This document shows positions 24,799-33,399 of a DNA stretch of 64,000 bases, piece after piece. Where the stretch lies: NCBI GenBank assembly GCA_022800665.1, contig JAAWQS010000002.1:1-64000 (forward strand). Direction: 5' to 3'. A model generated the notes under the pieces. The model had not been told where the DNA came from, ran no database searches, and saw only the letters and a list, made by a program, of their open reading frames with translations. A program made the position numbers and the translations under genes. Within the stretch, counting starts at the first letter, position 1. Each line of letters starts with the position of its first letter. This DNA is from Oscillospiraceae bacterium (GTDB lineage: Bacteria; Bacillota; Clostridia; Oscillospirales; Oscillospiraceae).

Positions 24799-25133
24799 GA
24801 GCATCCTCCTTTGATGCCGTCATAATAACCAAAGAAAAAGAACTCGCTGTGACTGGAATTTGAAAAAACTGTAAAATAATTGTAAACCTGCCCGTCTGCC
24901 GCCAAGGGGCGCGTCTCCTGCTGCCAGGGTAGGGATCGGGATCCCGACGGAGCTGTCAAACCCGGAGCTGTCTATCGGCTGGTCAGATGACAGTTTACCA
25001 CCACGCCGGGAAGGAATTTGTTGGTAATTGTATTATAGCATGGGGCCTGCTAAATTTCTATGCATGATTGTTAAAAATTTGTCGCACTTTGTTGGCGATT
25101 ATCCACAAAAACCATTTTTTACCTTTTTGCGGC
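24799..25133. other. Intergenic region without a recognised gene
   Basis: AT-rich at both ends with a GC-rich centre. It holds the ribosome site of the VTC-like gene and the end of the AraC gene. I see no convincing promoter, RNA gene, repeat or ORF. Confidence 0.4.
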
Positions 25134-26012
25134 CTAGCCGCTGGCCCACAGCTTCCGGTATTTTTGCGGGGTGAGATGCTCGCGGGCGCGGAAGACGCTG
25201 ATGAAATGGCTGGCTGTCTCGTAGCCCACCGCAAAGGCCACCTCCCCCACCGGCAGGTCCGTTGTGCGCAGGAGCCGCTTGGCGTTGTCCATCCGCACCG
25301 CTGTGAGGTATTCCCCCGGCGACTGCCCGAAGTATCGCTTGAAGGACCGCTGCAGATGGTATTTGCTGACGGAGAAGCGGGCGGAGAGGCTGTCCAGAGT
25401 CAGCGGCCCGGCGTAGTCCGCCAGCAGGCAGTCCCGGACGTCCCGCATCACCTGGGGGATGGCTGGGACGCTCTCCGCTGTCAGGGCCGAGACGCACTCC
25501 GCCAGCAGGCCGGTGAGGATTGCCGAGGCACGGATGTCCGCAGACAGACTGCTGCCTGTGCGGTCGTAGAGGGCCAGCAGCCGCTCAATGGCCTGGACCG
25601 CCGGGGCGCGGTCCGGGAGGCGGCCTGCGGGACTGCCCTGGGAGGCGGTCAGGAACGCCTGGTAATAAGCCTGGGCGGTGGGGCCGAAGAAGTGGACCCA
25701 CATGACCCGCCAGCATCCCGCCTCCGGGTCGGTGCCGTAGTATTGGGGGAGCTGGCAGTCAATCCAGAAAAAACAGCCCGGCTCCTGGGGAATGCGCTGG
25801 CCTCCGTATTCCAGGACGCCCCGCCCGGAGAGGGTGATTTTCAGCAGGTAGGAGTCCAGCCCCCGGCGTTTGGTGTAGTAGCCCCGGCGGGCGTGGAAAT
25901 CCCCCGCCTCCTGCAAATGGAGAAGACCGGTCTTGGCGGCGGGGTCCACAGTGACGATCCGCCAGCGGGACTGGGGTTCCATATCAATCCGGTATTGCAG
26001 CAGTTCAGCCAT
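25134..26012 (-). CDS. AraC-family transcriptional regulator
   Basis: 292 residues. A cupin-like N-terminal sensor domain precedes two C-terminal helix-turn-helix motifs of about 100 residues (LTLDSLSARFSVSKYHLQRSFKRYFG, then the VGYETASHFISVFRA hallmark). It is divergent from the rhamnose isomerase operon across 187 bases and most likely regulates it in response to a sugar. The ATG has GGGAGGAAG upstream. The promoter region contains an inverted repeat candidate at 26153-26174. Confidence 0.93.
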   Translation of the reverse strand: MAELLQYRIDMEPQSRWRIVTVDPAAKTGLLHLQEAGDFHARRGYYTKRRGLDSYLLKITLSGRGVLEYGGQRIPQEPGCFFWIDCQLPQYYGTDPEAGCWRVMWVHFFGPTAQAYYQAFLTASQGSPAGRLPDRAPAVQAIERLLALYDRTGSSLSADIRASAILTGLLAECVSALTAESVPAIPQVMRDVRDCLLADYAGPLTLDSLSARFSVSKYHLQRSFKRYFGQSPGEYLTAVRMDNAKRLLRTTDLPVGEVAFAVGYETASHFISVFRAREHLTPQKYRKLWASG

Positions 26013-26124
26013 ACGCTTCCTCCCTCCGTCCAGACAAAATAAACGGGAATCTCAGCTCCGGCCCCTGACTTCCGGGACCGCCGCAAGATTTCGATAAAAA
26101 GCCGCAAGCAACAGATAGACGCTC

Positions 26125-26154
26125 TTGACAGTATAGCATATAATAAGGTAAAAT
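26125..26154 (+). promoter_or_regulatory. Candidate promoter of the rhaA operon
   Basis: TTGACA (26125-26130), 18-nt spacer, TAAAAT (26149-26154). A TATAAT at 26139-26144 paired with a poorer upstream hexamer is the alternative. Confidence 0.5.
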
Positions 26155-26174
26155 GGCAAATAAGGTTTTGCCAT
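26153..26174. promoter_or_regulatory. Inverted repeat, candidate operator of the rhaA operon
   Basis: ATGGCAAA/TTTGCCAT perfect 8-bp arms separated by six bases, overlapping the candidate -10 box and ending 26 bases before the rhaA ATG. A bound repressor here would block transcription start. Which regulator binds is unknown. Confidence 0.45.
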
Positions 26175-26199
26175 ATTGAACAAATAAGGAGGACCTTCC

Positions 26200-27456
26200 A
26201 TGAATGAGCAGAGCGTGACCCGCGGGTATGCGTATGCAAAGGAGCAGTACGCCGCCTATGGCGTGGATGTGGAAGCGGCAATGGAGAAGGCGGACCGGAT
26301 TCCGGTCTCCATGCACTGCTGGCAGGGGGACGACGTTATCGGGTTCGACGGCGGCGGCGCGCTCTCCGGCGGCATCGCCGCCACCGGCAATTACCCCGGA
26401 CGGGCCCGCACAGCCCAGGAGCTGCGTGCCGATATCGACTTCGCCCGCACCATGATTCCCGGCGCCGTCAAGCTGAACCTCCACGCTTCCTACGCCGACA
26501 AGCACGGCAGGGACATCGACCGGGACGCCTACACCATCGCCGAGTTTCAGGAGTGGGCGGACTGGGCCAAGGGACAGGGCCTGGGGCTGGACTTCAATCC
26601 CACCTATTTCTCCCACCCCAGGATGGACGGCGATTTTACCCTCTCCAGTCTGGACAAGGGGACCAGGGACTTCTGGATTGAACACGGCATCCGCTGCCGG
26701 GAGATCGGCCTGGAGTTTGCCAGGCAGCTGGGCCAGCCCTGCGCCGTCAACTACTGGATGCCCGACGGCTACAAGGACGCCTGCGCCGACACCAAGCTCC
26801 GCCGGGACCTGATGCGGGAGTCCCTGGACGCCATTTTTGCCCCGGACATCGACGAGGAGCTGGTCCCCTGCGGCCTGGAGAGCAAGCTGTTCGGCATCGG
26901 CGTGGAGAGCTACACCGTGGCCAGCCACGAGTTTTCCTATGGCTACGCGGTGAAGAACCGCAAGCTGTACACCCTGGACGCAGGCCATTTCCATCCCACG
27001 GAGGTCATCTCCGCCAAGCTCACCGCCTGTCTGGAATTTTTGGACAAGGTGTTGCTCCATGTCTCCCGCCCGGTGCGCTGGGACTCGGACCACGTTGTGC
27101 TGCTGGACGATGAGCTGCAGAAGATTATGGATGAGATCGTCCTCAACGGCCTGGAGGACCGGGTGTTGATTGGTCTGGACTACTTTGACGCCTCCATCAA
27201 CCGCATTGCCTGCTGGACCATCGGGATGCGCAACTCCCGCAAGGCTCTGCTGTCCGCCTGTCTGGCCCCGGCGGCGATCCGTCAGGCGGAGCGCAGCGGG
27301 GACTGGACCACCCGCCTGGCTGTTCAGGAGGAGCGGAAGACCCTGCCCCTGGGCGCGGTGTGGGACTACTACTGCATGACCCGCGGTGTGGATGCGGGAC
27401 AGGATTGGCTGAAGAGGGTGAAACAGTATGAGGCGGACGTGCTGTCCAAGAGGTAA
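26200..27456 (+). CDS. rhaA: L-rhamnose isomerase
   Basis: 418 residues, the usual length. Family segments include HCWQGDDVIGFDG near the N-terminus, VKLNLHASYAD, DFNPTYFSHP, the metal ligands in LDAGHFHPTE and WDSDHVVLLDDE. It converts L-rhamnose to L-rhamnulose, though members of the family also accept other aldoses. It is the first gene of a plus-strand operon divergent from an AraC regulator. No kinase (rhaB) or transporter is encoded in the operon. AGGAGG precedes the ATG. Confidence 0.93.
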   Translation: MNEQSVTRGYAYAKEQYAAYGVDVEAAMEKADRIPVSMHCWQGDDVIGFDGGGALSGGIAATGNYPGRARTAQELRADIDFARTMIPGAVKLNLHASYADKHGRDIDRDAYTIAEFQEWADWAKGQGLGLDFNPTYFSHPRMDGDFTLSSLDKGTRDFWIEHGIRCREIGLEFARQLGQPCAVNYWMPDGYKDACADTKLRRDLMRESLDAIFAPDIDEELVPCGLESKLFGIGVESYTVASHEFSYGYAVKNRKLYTLDAGHFHPTEVISAKLTACLEFLDKVLLHVSRPVRWDSDHVVLLDDELQKIMDEIVLNGLEDRVLIGLDYFDASINRIACWTIGMRNSRKALLSACLAPAAIRQAERSGDWTTRLAVQEERKTLPLGAVWDYYCMTRGVDAGQDWLKRVKQYEADVLSKR

Positions 27457-27461
27457 GAGGA

Positions 27462-28209
27462 ATGTTTTTCGAGGACAACGCGAAACGTTTAGCGGCCTTT
27501 GCCCGGCTCTCCGCCGCCGCCGGATCCAGGGCCGATTATGTACAGGGCGGCGGCGGCCTTTGCGGGCGCAGACTACAGCTGGGGAATGGTCCCCTACGCG
27601 GACCCCGGCGCGAAGCTGACCTTCGCCATCCGGGACGAGTTGCGGCGGGTGGAGCGGGAGGCCGGCAGGGAGCCGGCGGTTATTTTGATGCAGAACCACG
27701 GGATCATCGTCCATGCGGACGATCCGGACCAGGCTCTGTCCATCCACGCCGATGCCAACGAGCGGCTGGCGGGACAGTTCGGCATTACCGGGGATTCCTT
27801 CCCGGCGGTGGCAATAGAGGAGCGGGAACCGGGGCTGTATGCCGCCGCGACGCCCTGTCTGGCCGAGGCGTTGAAAAGCGGCGGGTATACGGAAAAAAGC
27901 CTGCTGGAGCAGCCCTTGTATCCGGACCAGATGGTCTTTCTGACCGGGACCTTCTCTATGGACCGGGATACGGTAGAGGACGGGCAGTGTACGGCAGATT
28001 CCCGTACCGGGGAAGTCCTTATGCGCATGGATGAGAAGAAAGCCCGCGTGCTGGCGGAGACACTGGCCGCCGTTGTGTTTGTGACGGGCCATATCCGGGC
28101 GGCGGGACACCCCCTGTCCGCCATGGGAGAGGCCGCAAAAGCCTTTATTGCCAGCTGGGAGAGCGAAAAATACCGCAAATCCTTGGCAGGGCAGAAGGCG
28201 GTAAAATAG
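27462..28209 (+). pseudogene. Class II aldolase, broken by internal deletion and frameshift
   Basis: The first 32 codons (from 27462) read as the N-terminus of a class II aldolase and end in DYVQGGGG. In intact relatives this is followed by NTS and a sugar/metal-binding domain. Here the homology jumps at a GCGGCGGC run into a different frame (FAGADYSWGMVPYADPG, then QNHGIIVH), which continues to 28209. By family length about 140-150 residues are missing, including much of the active site. The remaining frame is a 236-codon ORF without its own ribosome site. It would have followed rhaA as rhamnulose-phosphate aldolase or a related enzyme. Confidence 0.7.
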
Positions 28210-28236
28210 GAGAACAATAATTTTAGGAGGGATTAT

Positions 28237-29115
28237 ATGAGCGTAGACATGACCAAGTGGCAGGAGATGGCAAAAGCCAGAATCAACGACCGCCCTGCGG
28301 GAACGGGCCGTCTGGCGGGCAAGGCCACGATTGTCACCGGCGCGGCCCAGGGCTTCGGCAGGGGCATTGCGGAGGAGCTGTACCGGGAGGGAGCCGCCGT
28401 GGCGATCGCGGACATGAACCTGCCTCTGGCGGAGCAGGTGGCCGCCGGACTGGGCGAGCGGGCTGTGGCGGTTGCGGTGAACGTATCCGATGAGGAGAGC
28501 GTGGCAAATATGGTGGCCCGGACGGTGGAGAAGTTCGGCGGGCTGGACATGCTGCTGGCCAACGCGGGCGTGGTGCGGTCCGGACCCCTGGCCTCCTTTG
28601 AGAAGAAGGATATGGATTTCGTCACGTCCATCAACTACACCGGCCTGTTCCTGTGCTGCAAGTACGCCGCTGTCATCATGCAGGCCCAGCACGAGGCCGC
28701 GCCGGAGAAGATGTTCGACATCATCGCTATGTCCTCCAAATCCGGCCTGGTGGGGTCCAACAAGAATTTTGCCTACGCCGGGAGCAAGTTCGGGGCCATC
28801 GGCCTGGTGCAGAGCTTCGCTCTGGAGCTGTGTACCAGCAATATCAAGGTCAATGCCATCTGTCCCGGCAACTACCTGGACGGCCCCCTGTGGAGCGATC
28901 CGGAAAAGGGATTGTTTGTGCAGTACCTCCAGGCCGGAAAGGCGCCGGGGGCCAAGACCGTGGACGACGTGCGGCGGTTCTATGAGGCCAAGGTGCCGAT
29001 GAACCGTGGCTGTCTGCCTCTGGACGTGGCCAGGGCGGTGATGTACTGCGTGGAGCAGCAGTATGAGACTGGTCAGGCCATCCCCGTCACCGGCGGTCAG
29101 GTGATGCTGTCCTGA
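28237..29115 (+). CDS. SDR-family dehydrogenase (sorbitol-6-phosphate dehydrogenase-like)
   Basis: 292 residues of the classical short-chain dehydrogenase fold: cofactor motif TGAAQGFGRGIA (TGxxxGxG), NAG motif LLANAGVV, catalytic Ser in AMSSKSG, Tyr and Lys in YAGSKFG, and the C-terminal VTGGQ. The overall pattern is close to polyol-phosphate dehydrogenases. It would oxidise or reduce a keto sugar (phosphate) with NAD(P)H in the same pathway as rhaA. AGGAGG before the ATG. Confidence 0.88.
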   Translation: MSVDMTKWQEMAKARINDRPAGTGRLAGKATIVTGAAQGFGRGIAEELYREGAAVAIADMNLPLAEQVAAGLGERAVAVAVNVSDEESVANMVARTVEKFGGLDMLLANAGVVRSGPLASFEKKDMDFVTSINYTGLFLCCKYAAVIMQAQHEAAPEKMFDIIAMSSKSGLVGSNKNFAYAGSKFGAIGLVQSFALELCTSNIKVNAICPGNYLDGPLWSDPEKGLFVQYLQAGKAPGAKTVDDVRRFYEAKVPMNRGCLPLDVARAVMYCVEQQYETGQAIPVTGGQVMLS

Positions 29116-29182
29116 GCGGACGTACTGATATAGAAAAATCAATTGGACTGAAAGATTGGAATAACGATTTAGGGATTTATAT

Positions 29183-30352
29183 ATGATAGACATTTCTGTT
29201 TTGGACCGTCTTAACGCCCCCTCTGCGGAGGAGCGTCTGGCGGAGCTGCGGGCCGTACTGCCGGAGACCAGCTTCCCGCCCATGGTTCCCCAGTACATCA
29301 ACAACCACATCCACACTACCTACAGCTTTTCTCCCTACTCCCCCACGGCGGCGGTCTACGCTGCCCGGATGGAGGGTCTGTGTACGGCGGGCATCATCGA
29401 CCACGACTCCATCGCCGGAGCGCGGGAGTTTATCGCCGCCGCAGAAATTGTGGACATGCCGGTGACGGTGGGCATGGAGTGCCGGGTCTCCATGGCCGGT
29501 ACCCGGCTGGACGGACGGCGGACCAACAATCCGGACCAGGTGGGCGTGAGCTATATGACCATCCAGTCCGTCCCCCACAATCAAATCGATACCTTGGACG
29601 CCTTTTTCCGCCCCTACCGCGCCCTGCGCAACCAGCGGAACCGGAAAATGGTGGAGAAGATCAACCAACTGCTGCCGGACGTACACCTGGATTTTGACCG
29701 GGACGTCCTGCCCCTGTCCCAGTACGCCGGAGGCGGCAGCGTCACAGAGCGGCACCTGATGTACGCCCTGGCAAAGAGGCTGACGGAGCAGTCCGGCAGG
29801 GGGGAGGCCATGACCGCCCGCCTGGAGGCTATGGGCCTTCAGCTCTCGGAGAAGCAGCGGGGGCAGATGCTGGATCTGACCTATCCGTTCTATGAATACG
29901 ACCTGCTGGGCATCCTCAAGAGCGCCTTTGTGCCGGAAATCTACATCGATGCGGACGAGGAATGCCCGAAGCTGGCGGATGTGGCGGCCCTGTGCCGGGA
30001 GACGGACGCGCTGCTGTGCTATGCCTACCTGGGCGACGTGGGCCAGAGCGTCACCGGCGACAAGAAGGCCCAGAAGTTTGAGGACGATTACCTGGAGGAC
30101 GTCTTCGAGAGCCTGCGGGAAGAGGGCGTGAAGGCGGTGACGTACATGCCCACCCGCAACACGCGGGCGCAGCTGGAGCGGCTGCGGGGGCTGTGCGGAC
30201 AGTACGGCATGTTCCAGGTCTCCGGCGAGGATATCAATTCCCCCCGCCAGAGCTTTGTCATCAAGGCTATGGAGGACCCCCTCTTCGCCAACCTCATCGA
30301 CGCCACCTGGCGGCTCATCGGCCACGAAAAAACCGGGAAACCGATTTTTTAA
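29183..30352 (+). CDS. PHP-domain metal-dependent hydrolase
   Basis: 389 residues. PHP motifs are visible: NNHIHTTYSFSPYS (metal-binding HxH), IIDHDS, MECRV, and near the end a GEDIN segment. PHP enzymes are commonly phosphoesterases. Its place between an SDR and a zinc dehydrogenase suggests it dephosphorylates a sugar phosphate or acts as a sugar-linked hydrolase. The ribosome site is weak (AGGGA), the poorest in the operon. Confidence 0.82.
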   Translation: MIDISVLDRLNAPSAEERLAELRAVLPETSFPPMVPQYINNHIHTTYSFSPYSPTAAVYAARMEGLCTAGIIDHDSIAGAREFIAAAEIVDMPVTVGMECRVSMAGTRLDGRRTNNPDQVGVSYMTIQSVPHNQIDTLDAFFRPYRALRNQRNRKMVEKINQLLPDVHLDFDRDVLPLSQYAGGGSVTERHLMYALAKRLTEQSGRGEAMTARLEAMGLQLSEKQRGQMLDLTYPFYEYDLLGILKSAFVPEIYIDADEECPKLADVAALCRETDALLCYAYLGDVGQSVTGDKKAQKFEDDYLEDVFESLREEGVKAVTYMPTRNTRAQLERLRGLCGQYGMFQVSGEDINSPRQSFVIKAMEDPLFANLIDATWRLIGHEKTGKPIF

Positions 30353-30377
30353 TGTTTTTTAGGAGGAGAAGATTTTT

Positions 30378-31637
30378 ATGAATACGAAAGCAGTCCGTCT
30401 TTACGGAAAAATGGACCTGCGGCTGGAGGACATGACCCTGCCGGAGGTGGGGCCGGACGACGTACAGGTCAAAATTGTCTCGGACAGCGTGTGCATGTCC
30501 ACCTACAAAGCGGCGGTGGAGGGCGAGGAGCACAAGCGGGTCCCCAACGACGTGGCGGACCATCCGGTCATCGTGGGCCACGAGTTCTGCGGCGATATCA
30601 TCGCCGTGGGCAGGAACTGGAAGGACAAGTATAAGGTGGGCGACCACTTCGCCATCCAGCCCGCCCACTACTACAAGGGCTCCCAGGACGCCCCCGGCTA
30701 CTCCTACGCCCACTGCGGCGGCTCCTCCCAGTACGCCAACATCCCCATCGAGACGCTGCTGATGGACTGCCTGCTGCCCTACAACTCCGACACCTATTTT
30801 TACGGCTCCCTGGCGGAACCCATGAGCTGCATCGTGGGGACCTACCACGCCATGTACCACACCAAGGCCGGGTCCTATGTCCACGAGATGGGCATTAAGG
30901 AGGGGGGCAAGATGGCTCTGCTGGCCTCTGTGGGTCCCATGGGCCTGGGCGCCATTGACTACGCCATCCACTGCGACCGCAAGCCCTCCCTGCTGGTGGT
31001 GACGGACATCGACGACGCGCGGCTCCAGCGGGCCGCCGCCATCTACACCGTGGAGGAGGCCAGGGCCAACGGAATCGAGCTGCATTACGTAAACACGAAG
31101 ATGGACAACGCCACCGGGTACCTCCGGGAGCTGACCGGCGGCACGGGCTATGACGACGTGATTTGCTTTGCGCCGGTGAAGCCGGTGGTGGAGCAGGCGG
31201 GCGACATTCTGGGCTACGACGGCTGTCTGAATTTCTTTGCCGGTCCCACCAACACCCAGTTCAAGGCGGAGTTCAACTGGTACAACGTCCACTATCTGTA
31301 TACCCATGTGGTGGGCACCTCCGGCGGCAACAACAACGACCTGCGGGAGGCGATTGAGCTGATGAACGCGGGAAAAGTGGACCCGGCGTCCATGGTCACC
31401 CACGTGGGCGGACTGAACGCGGTGGTGGAGACAGTCACCAACCTGCCCAAGATCCCCGGCGGGAAAAAGCTGATTTACAATCACATCGACATGCCCCTCA
31501 CTGCCATCGACGATTTCGCGGAGAAGGGCAAAACCGACCCCATGTTCGCGGAGCTGGACCGCATCTGCAAAGCCCACAAGGGCCTGTGGAACGCGGAGGC
31601 GGAGAAATATCTGCTGGCGAACGCCAAAGCGATTTAA
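30378..31637 (+). CDS. Zinc-binding dehydrogenase, L-sorbose-1-phosphate reductase-like
   Basis: 419 residues of the medium-chain dehydrogenase family: N-terminal catalytic domain with VGHEFCGDI, a cofactor-binding domain with the LLASVGPMGLGAI nucleotide loop, and the C-terminal sorbose-phosphate-reductase-like FFAGPTNTQF. It probably interconverts a keto sugar phosphate and a hexitol phosphate. It is the last gene of the rhaA operon and is followed by a terminator. AGGAGG precedes the ATG. Confidence 0.85.
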   Translation: MNTKAVRLYGKMDLRLEDMTLPEVGPDDVQVKIVSDSVCMSTYKAAVEGEEHKRVPNDVADHPVIVGHEFCGDIIAVGRNWKDKYKVGDHFAIQPAHYYKGSQDAPGYSYAHCGGSSQYANIPIETLLMDCLLPYNSDTYFYGSLAEPMSCIVGTYHAMYHTKAGSYVHEMGIKEGGKMALLASVGPMGLGAIDYAIHCDRKPSLLVVTDIDDARLQRAAAIYTVEEARANGIELHYVNTKMDNATGYLRELTGGTGYDDVICFAPVKPVVEQAGDILGYDGCLNFFAGPTNTQFKAEFNWYNVHYLYTHVVGTSGGNNNDLREAIELMNAGKVDPASMVTHVGGLNAVVETVTNLPKIPGGKKLIYNHIDMPLTAIDDFAEKGKTDPMFAELDRICKAHKGLWNAEAEKYLLANAKAI

Positions 31638-31643
31638 GAGAAG

Positions 31644-31673
31644 GACCGGCGGGAAGCTGTTTCCCCGCCGGTC
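31644..31673. terminator. Terminator of the rhaA operon (bidirectional)
   Basis: GACCGGCGGG/CCCGCCGGTC stem, 10 bp, followed by TCTGTT. It lies between convergent genes. Confidence 0.75.
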
Positions 31674-31677
31674 TCTG

Positions 31678-32253
31678 TTATTCTGCAAACACCTTGCTCA
31701 ATTCGATCAGACAGCCCTCCAGAACGTTGACCCGCGCCACGTCCTCGCGCCCGTAGTCCTCATGGATGCGGAAGGAGCCGTTCAGGTCCGGCAGGAACAC
31801 CTGCACAGAGCGGTTTTCCGGGTCCACAATCCAGTATTCCCGGACGCCGGCCTGCTGGTACAAATTCAGTTTTACCAGCCGGTCATGACGCCGGGTGGAG
31901 GGAGAGAGAATCTCTATAATCAGGTCCGGCGCGCCCCGGCAGCCGTACTTGTCCAGCTTGCTTCTGTCGCACACGACAGAAATGTCCGGCTCAACCATCG
32001 TGTCCACATTCTCCGGCCAGTCCCCGTCCCGCTCAAACAGCCGGACGCCGAACGGGGCATGGTAAACCTTGCACGTCTTCCCCACCAGGAAGTTTGCCAG
32101 CTGGCGGAACAGCTCGCCGCTGACCTCCTGATGCCAGATGGACGGCGGGGCCATCAGGAACGCCTCGCCGCGGATGATTTCGACGCGCTGACTCTCGTCC
32201 CATGCGAGAACATCCGCAAATGTGTACGGCTTCTTTTTTGCTGGTATCGGCAT
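31678..32253 (-). CDS. Uma2-family (DUF820) restriction-like endonuclease fold protein
   Basis: 191 residues: N-terminal YTFADVLAWDESQRVEIIRG, then the nuclease core VEPDISVVCD and PDLIIEILSPSTRRHD, with the Asp and Glu residues of the PD-(D/E)XK fold, and YWIVDPENRSVQVF. Common in cyanobacteria and gut Firmicutes; function unknown, often linked to mobile DNA. Monocistronic with its own promoter. GGGGGAGG before the ATG. Confidence 0.9.
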   Translation of the reverse strand: MPIPAKKKPYTFADVLAWDESQRVEIIRGEAFLMAPPSIWHQEVSGELFRQLANFLVGKTCKVYHAPFGVRLFERDGDWPENVDTMVEPDISVVCDRSKLDKYGCRGAPDLIIEILSPSTRRHDRLVKLNLYQQAGVREYWIVDPENRSVQVFLPDLNGSFRIHEDYGREDVARVNVLEGCLIELSKVFAE

Positions 32254-32283
32254 CCGTCATTCCTCCCCCGCGCTCTTTTTTAT

Positions 32284-32312
32284 ATTGTATCACAGCTGCG
32301 GTTTTCATGCAA
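32284..32312 (-). promoter_or_regulatory. Promoter of the Uma2 gene
   Basis: Minus strand TTGCAT (32307-32312), 17-nt spacer, TACAAT (32284-32289). Confidence 0.7.
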
Positions 32313-32388
32313 CCGCCAGATTCCATCTGACCAATCTGCTAAGTAAAATGCTACAAAAATAGAGGGCGCATTTTATTCAATCTGTTCA

Positions 32389-32416
32389 TTGAGTTTTTGT
32401 ACAAATGTGGTATAAT
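32389..32416 (+). promoter_or_regulatory. Promoter upstream of small membrane ORF and vanZ-like gene
   Basis: TTGAGT, 16-nt spacer, TATAAT (32411-32416). Transcription would start near 32423. Confidence 0.55.
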
Positions 32417-32429
32417 TTTAGGGAACGTT

Positions 32430-32678
32430 TTGTTGACAATTTACAATCCGCGGCCAACCTGCCATTTCATCCAGTACGGCGTTCCGCCGCCCCGCCGGGA
32501 GGAGCATCCCAGGCGGTGGAGAAGCGGCGATCTGGTGGATTTTGTGGACGAGCACATTGTCTCCTTTGATGAGATGGACGATGAGGAGCGGATAAAATGT
32601 ACGCTGGCCGCCCATCTGTTATGCGCTGTGATTTTCCTGGCCGCATCGGCGGCTGCGTGGATTGCGGCTGGAGGATGA
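32430..32678 (+). CDS. Small membrane protein, start uncertain
   Basis: A frame open to 32678 with a soluble acidic part (VDFVDEHIVSFDEMDDEER) and a C-terminal membrane helix (LLCAVIFLAASAAAWIAA). The first possible start (TTG 32397) lies before the promoter's start point, so TTG 32430 after AGGG, or GTG further in, is more likely. No family recognised. Directly upstream of the VanZ gene and possibly co-transcribed. Confidence 0.4.
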   Translation: MLTIYNPRPTCHFIQYGVPPPRREEHPRRWRSGDLVDFVDEHIVSFDEMDDEERIKCTLAAHLLCAVIFLAASAAAWIAAGG

Positions 32679-32718
32679 AGCGGGAGGGGCCTCCCGGTCA
32701 GCGGAAAGGAGTGGCGTA

Positions 32719-33243
32719 ATGAAGTATCTGATAAAATATCTTATAGATTTTATAGTTTTGGTTTTCCTGTATGCTTTCGTCTTTTTCAGGAAGTGGAGGT
32801 CCCAGGGCAGAGACAAACTGCTTGTCAAAACCCTCATGTATGCATACCTTTCCCTGGTACTCTATTTTACCATGATGCCGGTGGTCGTATCCATCCCGTT
32901 CGTGCTGGACCACCCCTATAAACCCATGAATATGACGCCGTTTATCGACGTTTCTTTAGGGCGGGGGGACTTTTTCAGGCAGGTGGTCCTGAACGTTATC
33001 ATGACCCTGCCCTTCGGGTTCCTGTTTCCGCTGACCGGGGACAAACGGGCCAAATGCAGCGCGACGGTGTTTTCCTGCTTTTTGATGAGCCTGGGCATCG
33101 AGCTGCTGCAGCCGTTCTTTGACCGCTCCTCGGACATCACCGATCTGATTACAAATGTGACCGGCGGCGCGTTGGGCTATGGCATTTATGCGGTTTTCAA
33201 GCCTGCCGCCTTTTGGGTCCTGGAGCGTTTGAAAACCAGATGA
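32719..33243 (+). CDS. VanZ-family membrane protein
   Basis: 174 residues with about four membrane helices and family motifs NMTPFIDV, VVLNVIMTLPFGFLFPL and the polar SSDITDLITNVTGGALGY segment. VanZ proteins are linked to teicoplanin resistance in van clusters and otherwise have no fixed function; no vanA-type genes are near. Start by AAAGGAG before ATG 32719. Confidence 0.87.
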   Translation: MKYLIKYLIDFIVLVFLYAFVFFRKWRSQGRDKLLVKTLMYAYLSLVLYFTMMPVVVSIPFVLDHPYKPMNMTPFIDVSLGRGDFFRQVVLNVIMTLPFGFLFPLTGDKRAKCSATVFSCFLMSLGIELLQPFFDRSSDITDLITNVTGGALGYGIYAVFKPAAFWVLERLKTR

Positions 33244-33338
33244 CAGGCTGTTTTGCGGTAAATTCCGGTTTATAGGGGGGATTTCATCCTTTGGGTGGAA
33301 TCCCCCCTGTCAACTGCATTCTCCGGACAATCGCCGCC

Positions 33339-33367
33339 TTGTCCCCGTCCCCGGACTGTGGTATACT
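33339..33367 (+). promoter_or_regulatory. Promoter of the response regulator gene
   Basis: TTGTCC, 17-nt spacer, TATACT, 32 bases before the ATG. Confidence 0.6.
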
Positions 33368-33399
33368 ATGGCGGTAATCCGGACAAAGGAGGCTGTCTC

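Noticed and set aside
27499..28209. Treating this frame as an intact aldolase
   Set aside because: It lacks the N-terminal and active-site portion and a ribosome site, and the missing N-terminus is visible in another frame just upstream.
26005..29316. 1103-codon minus-strand frame across the rhaA operon
   Set aside because: Shadow of rhaA, SDR and neighbours.
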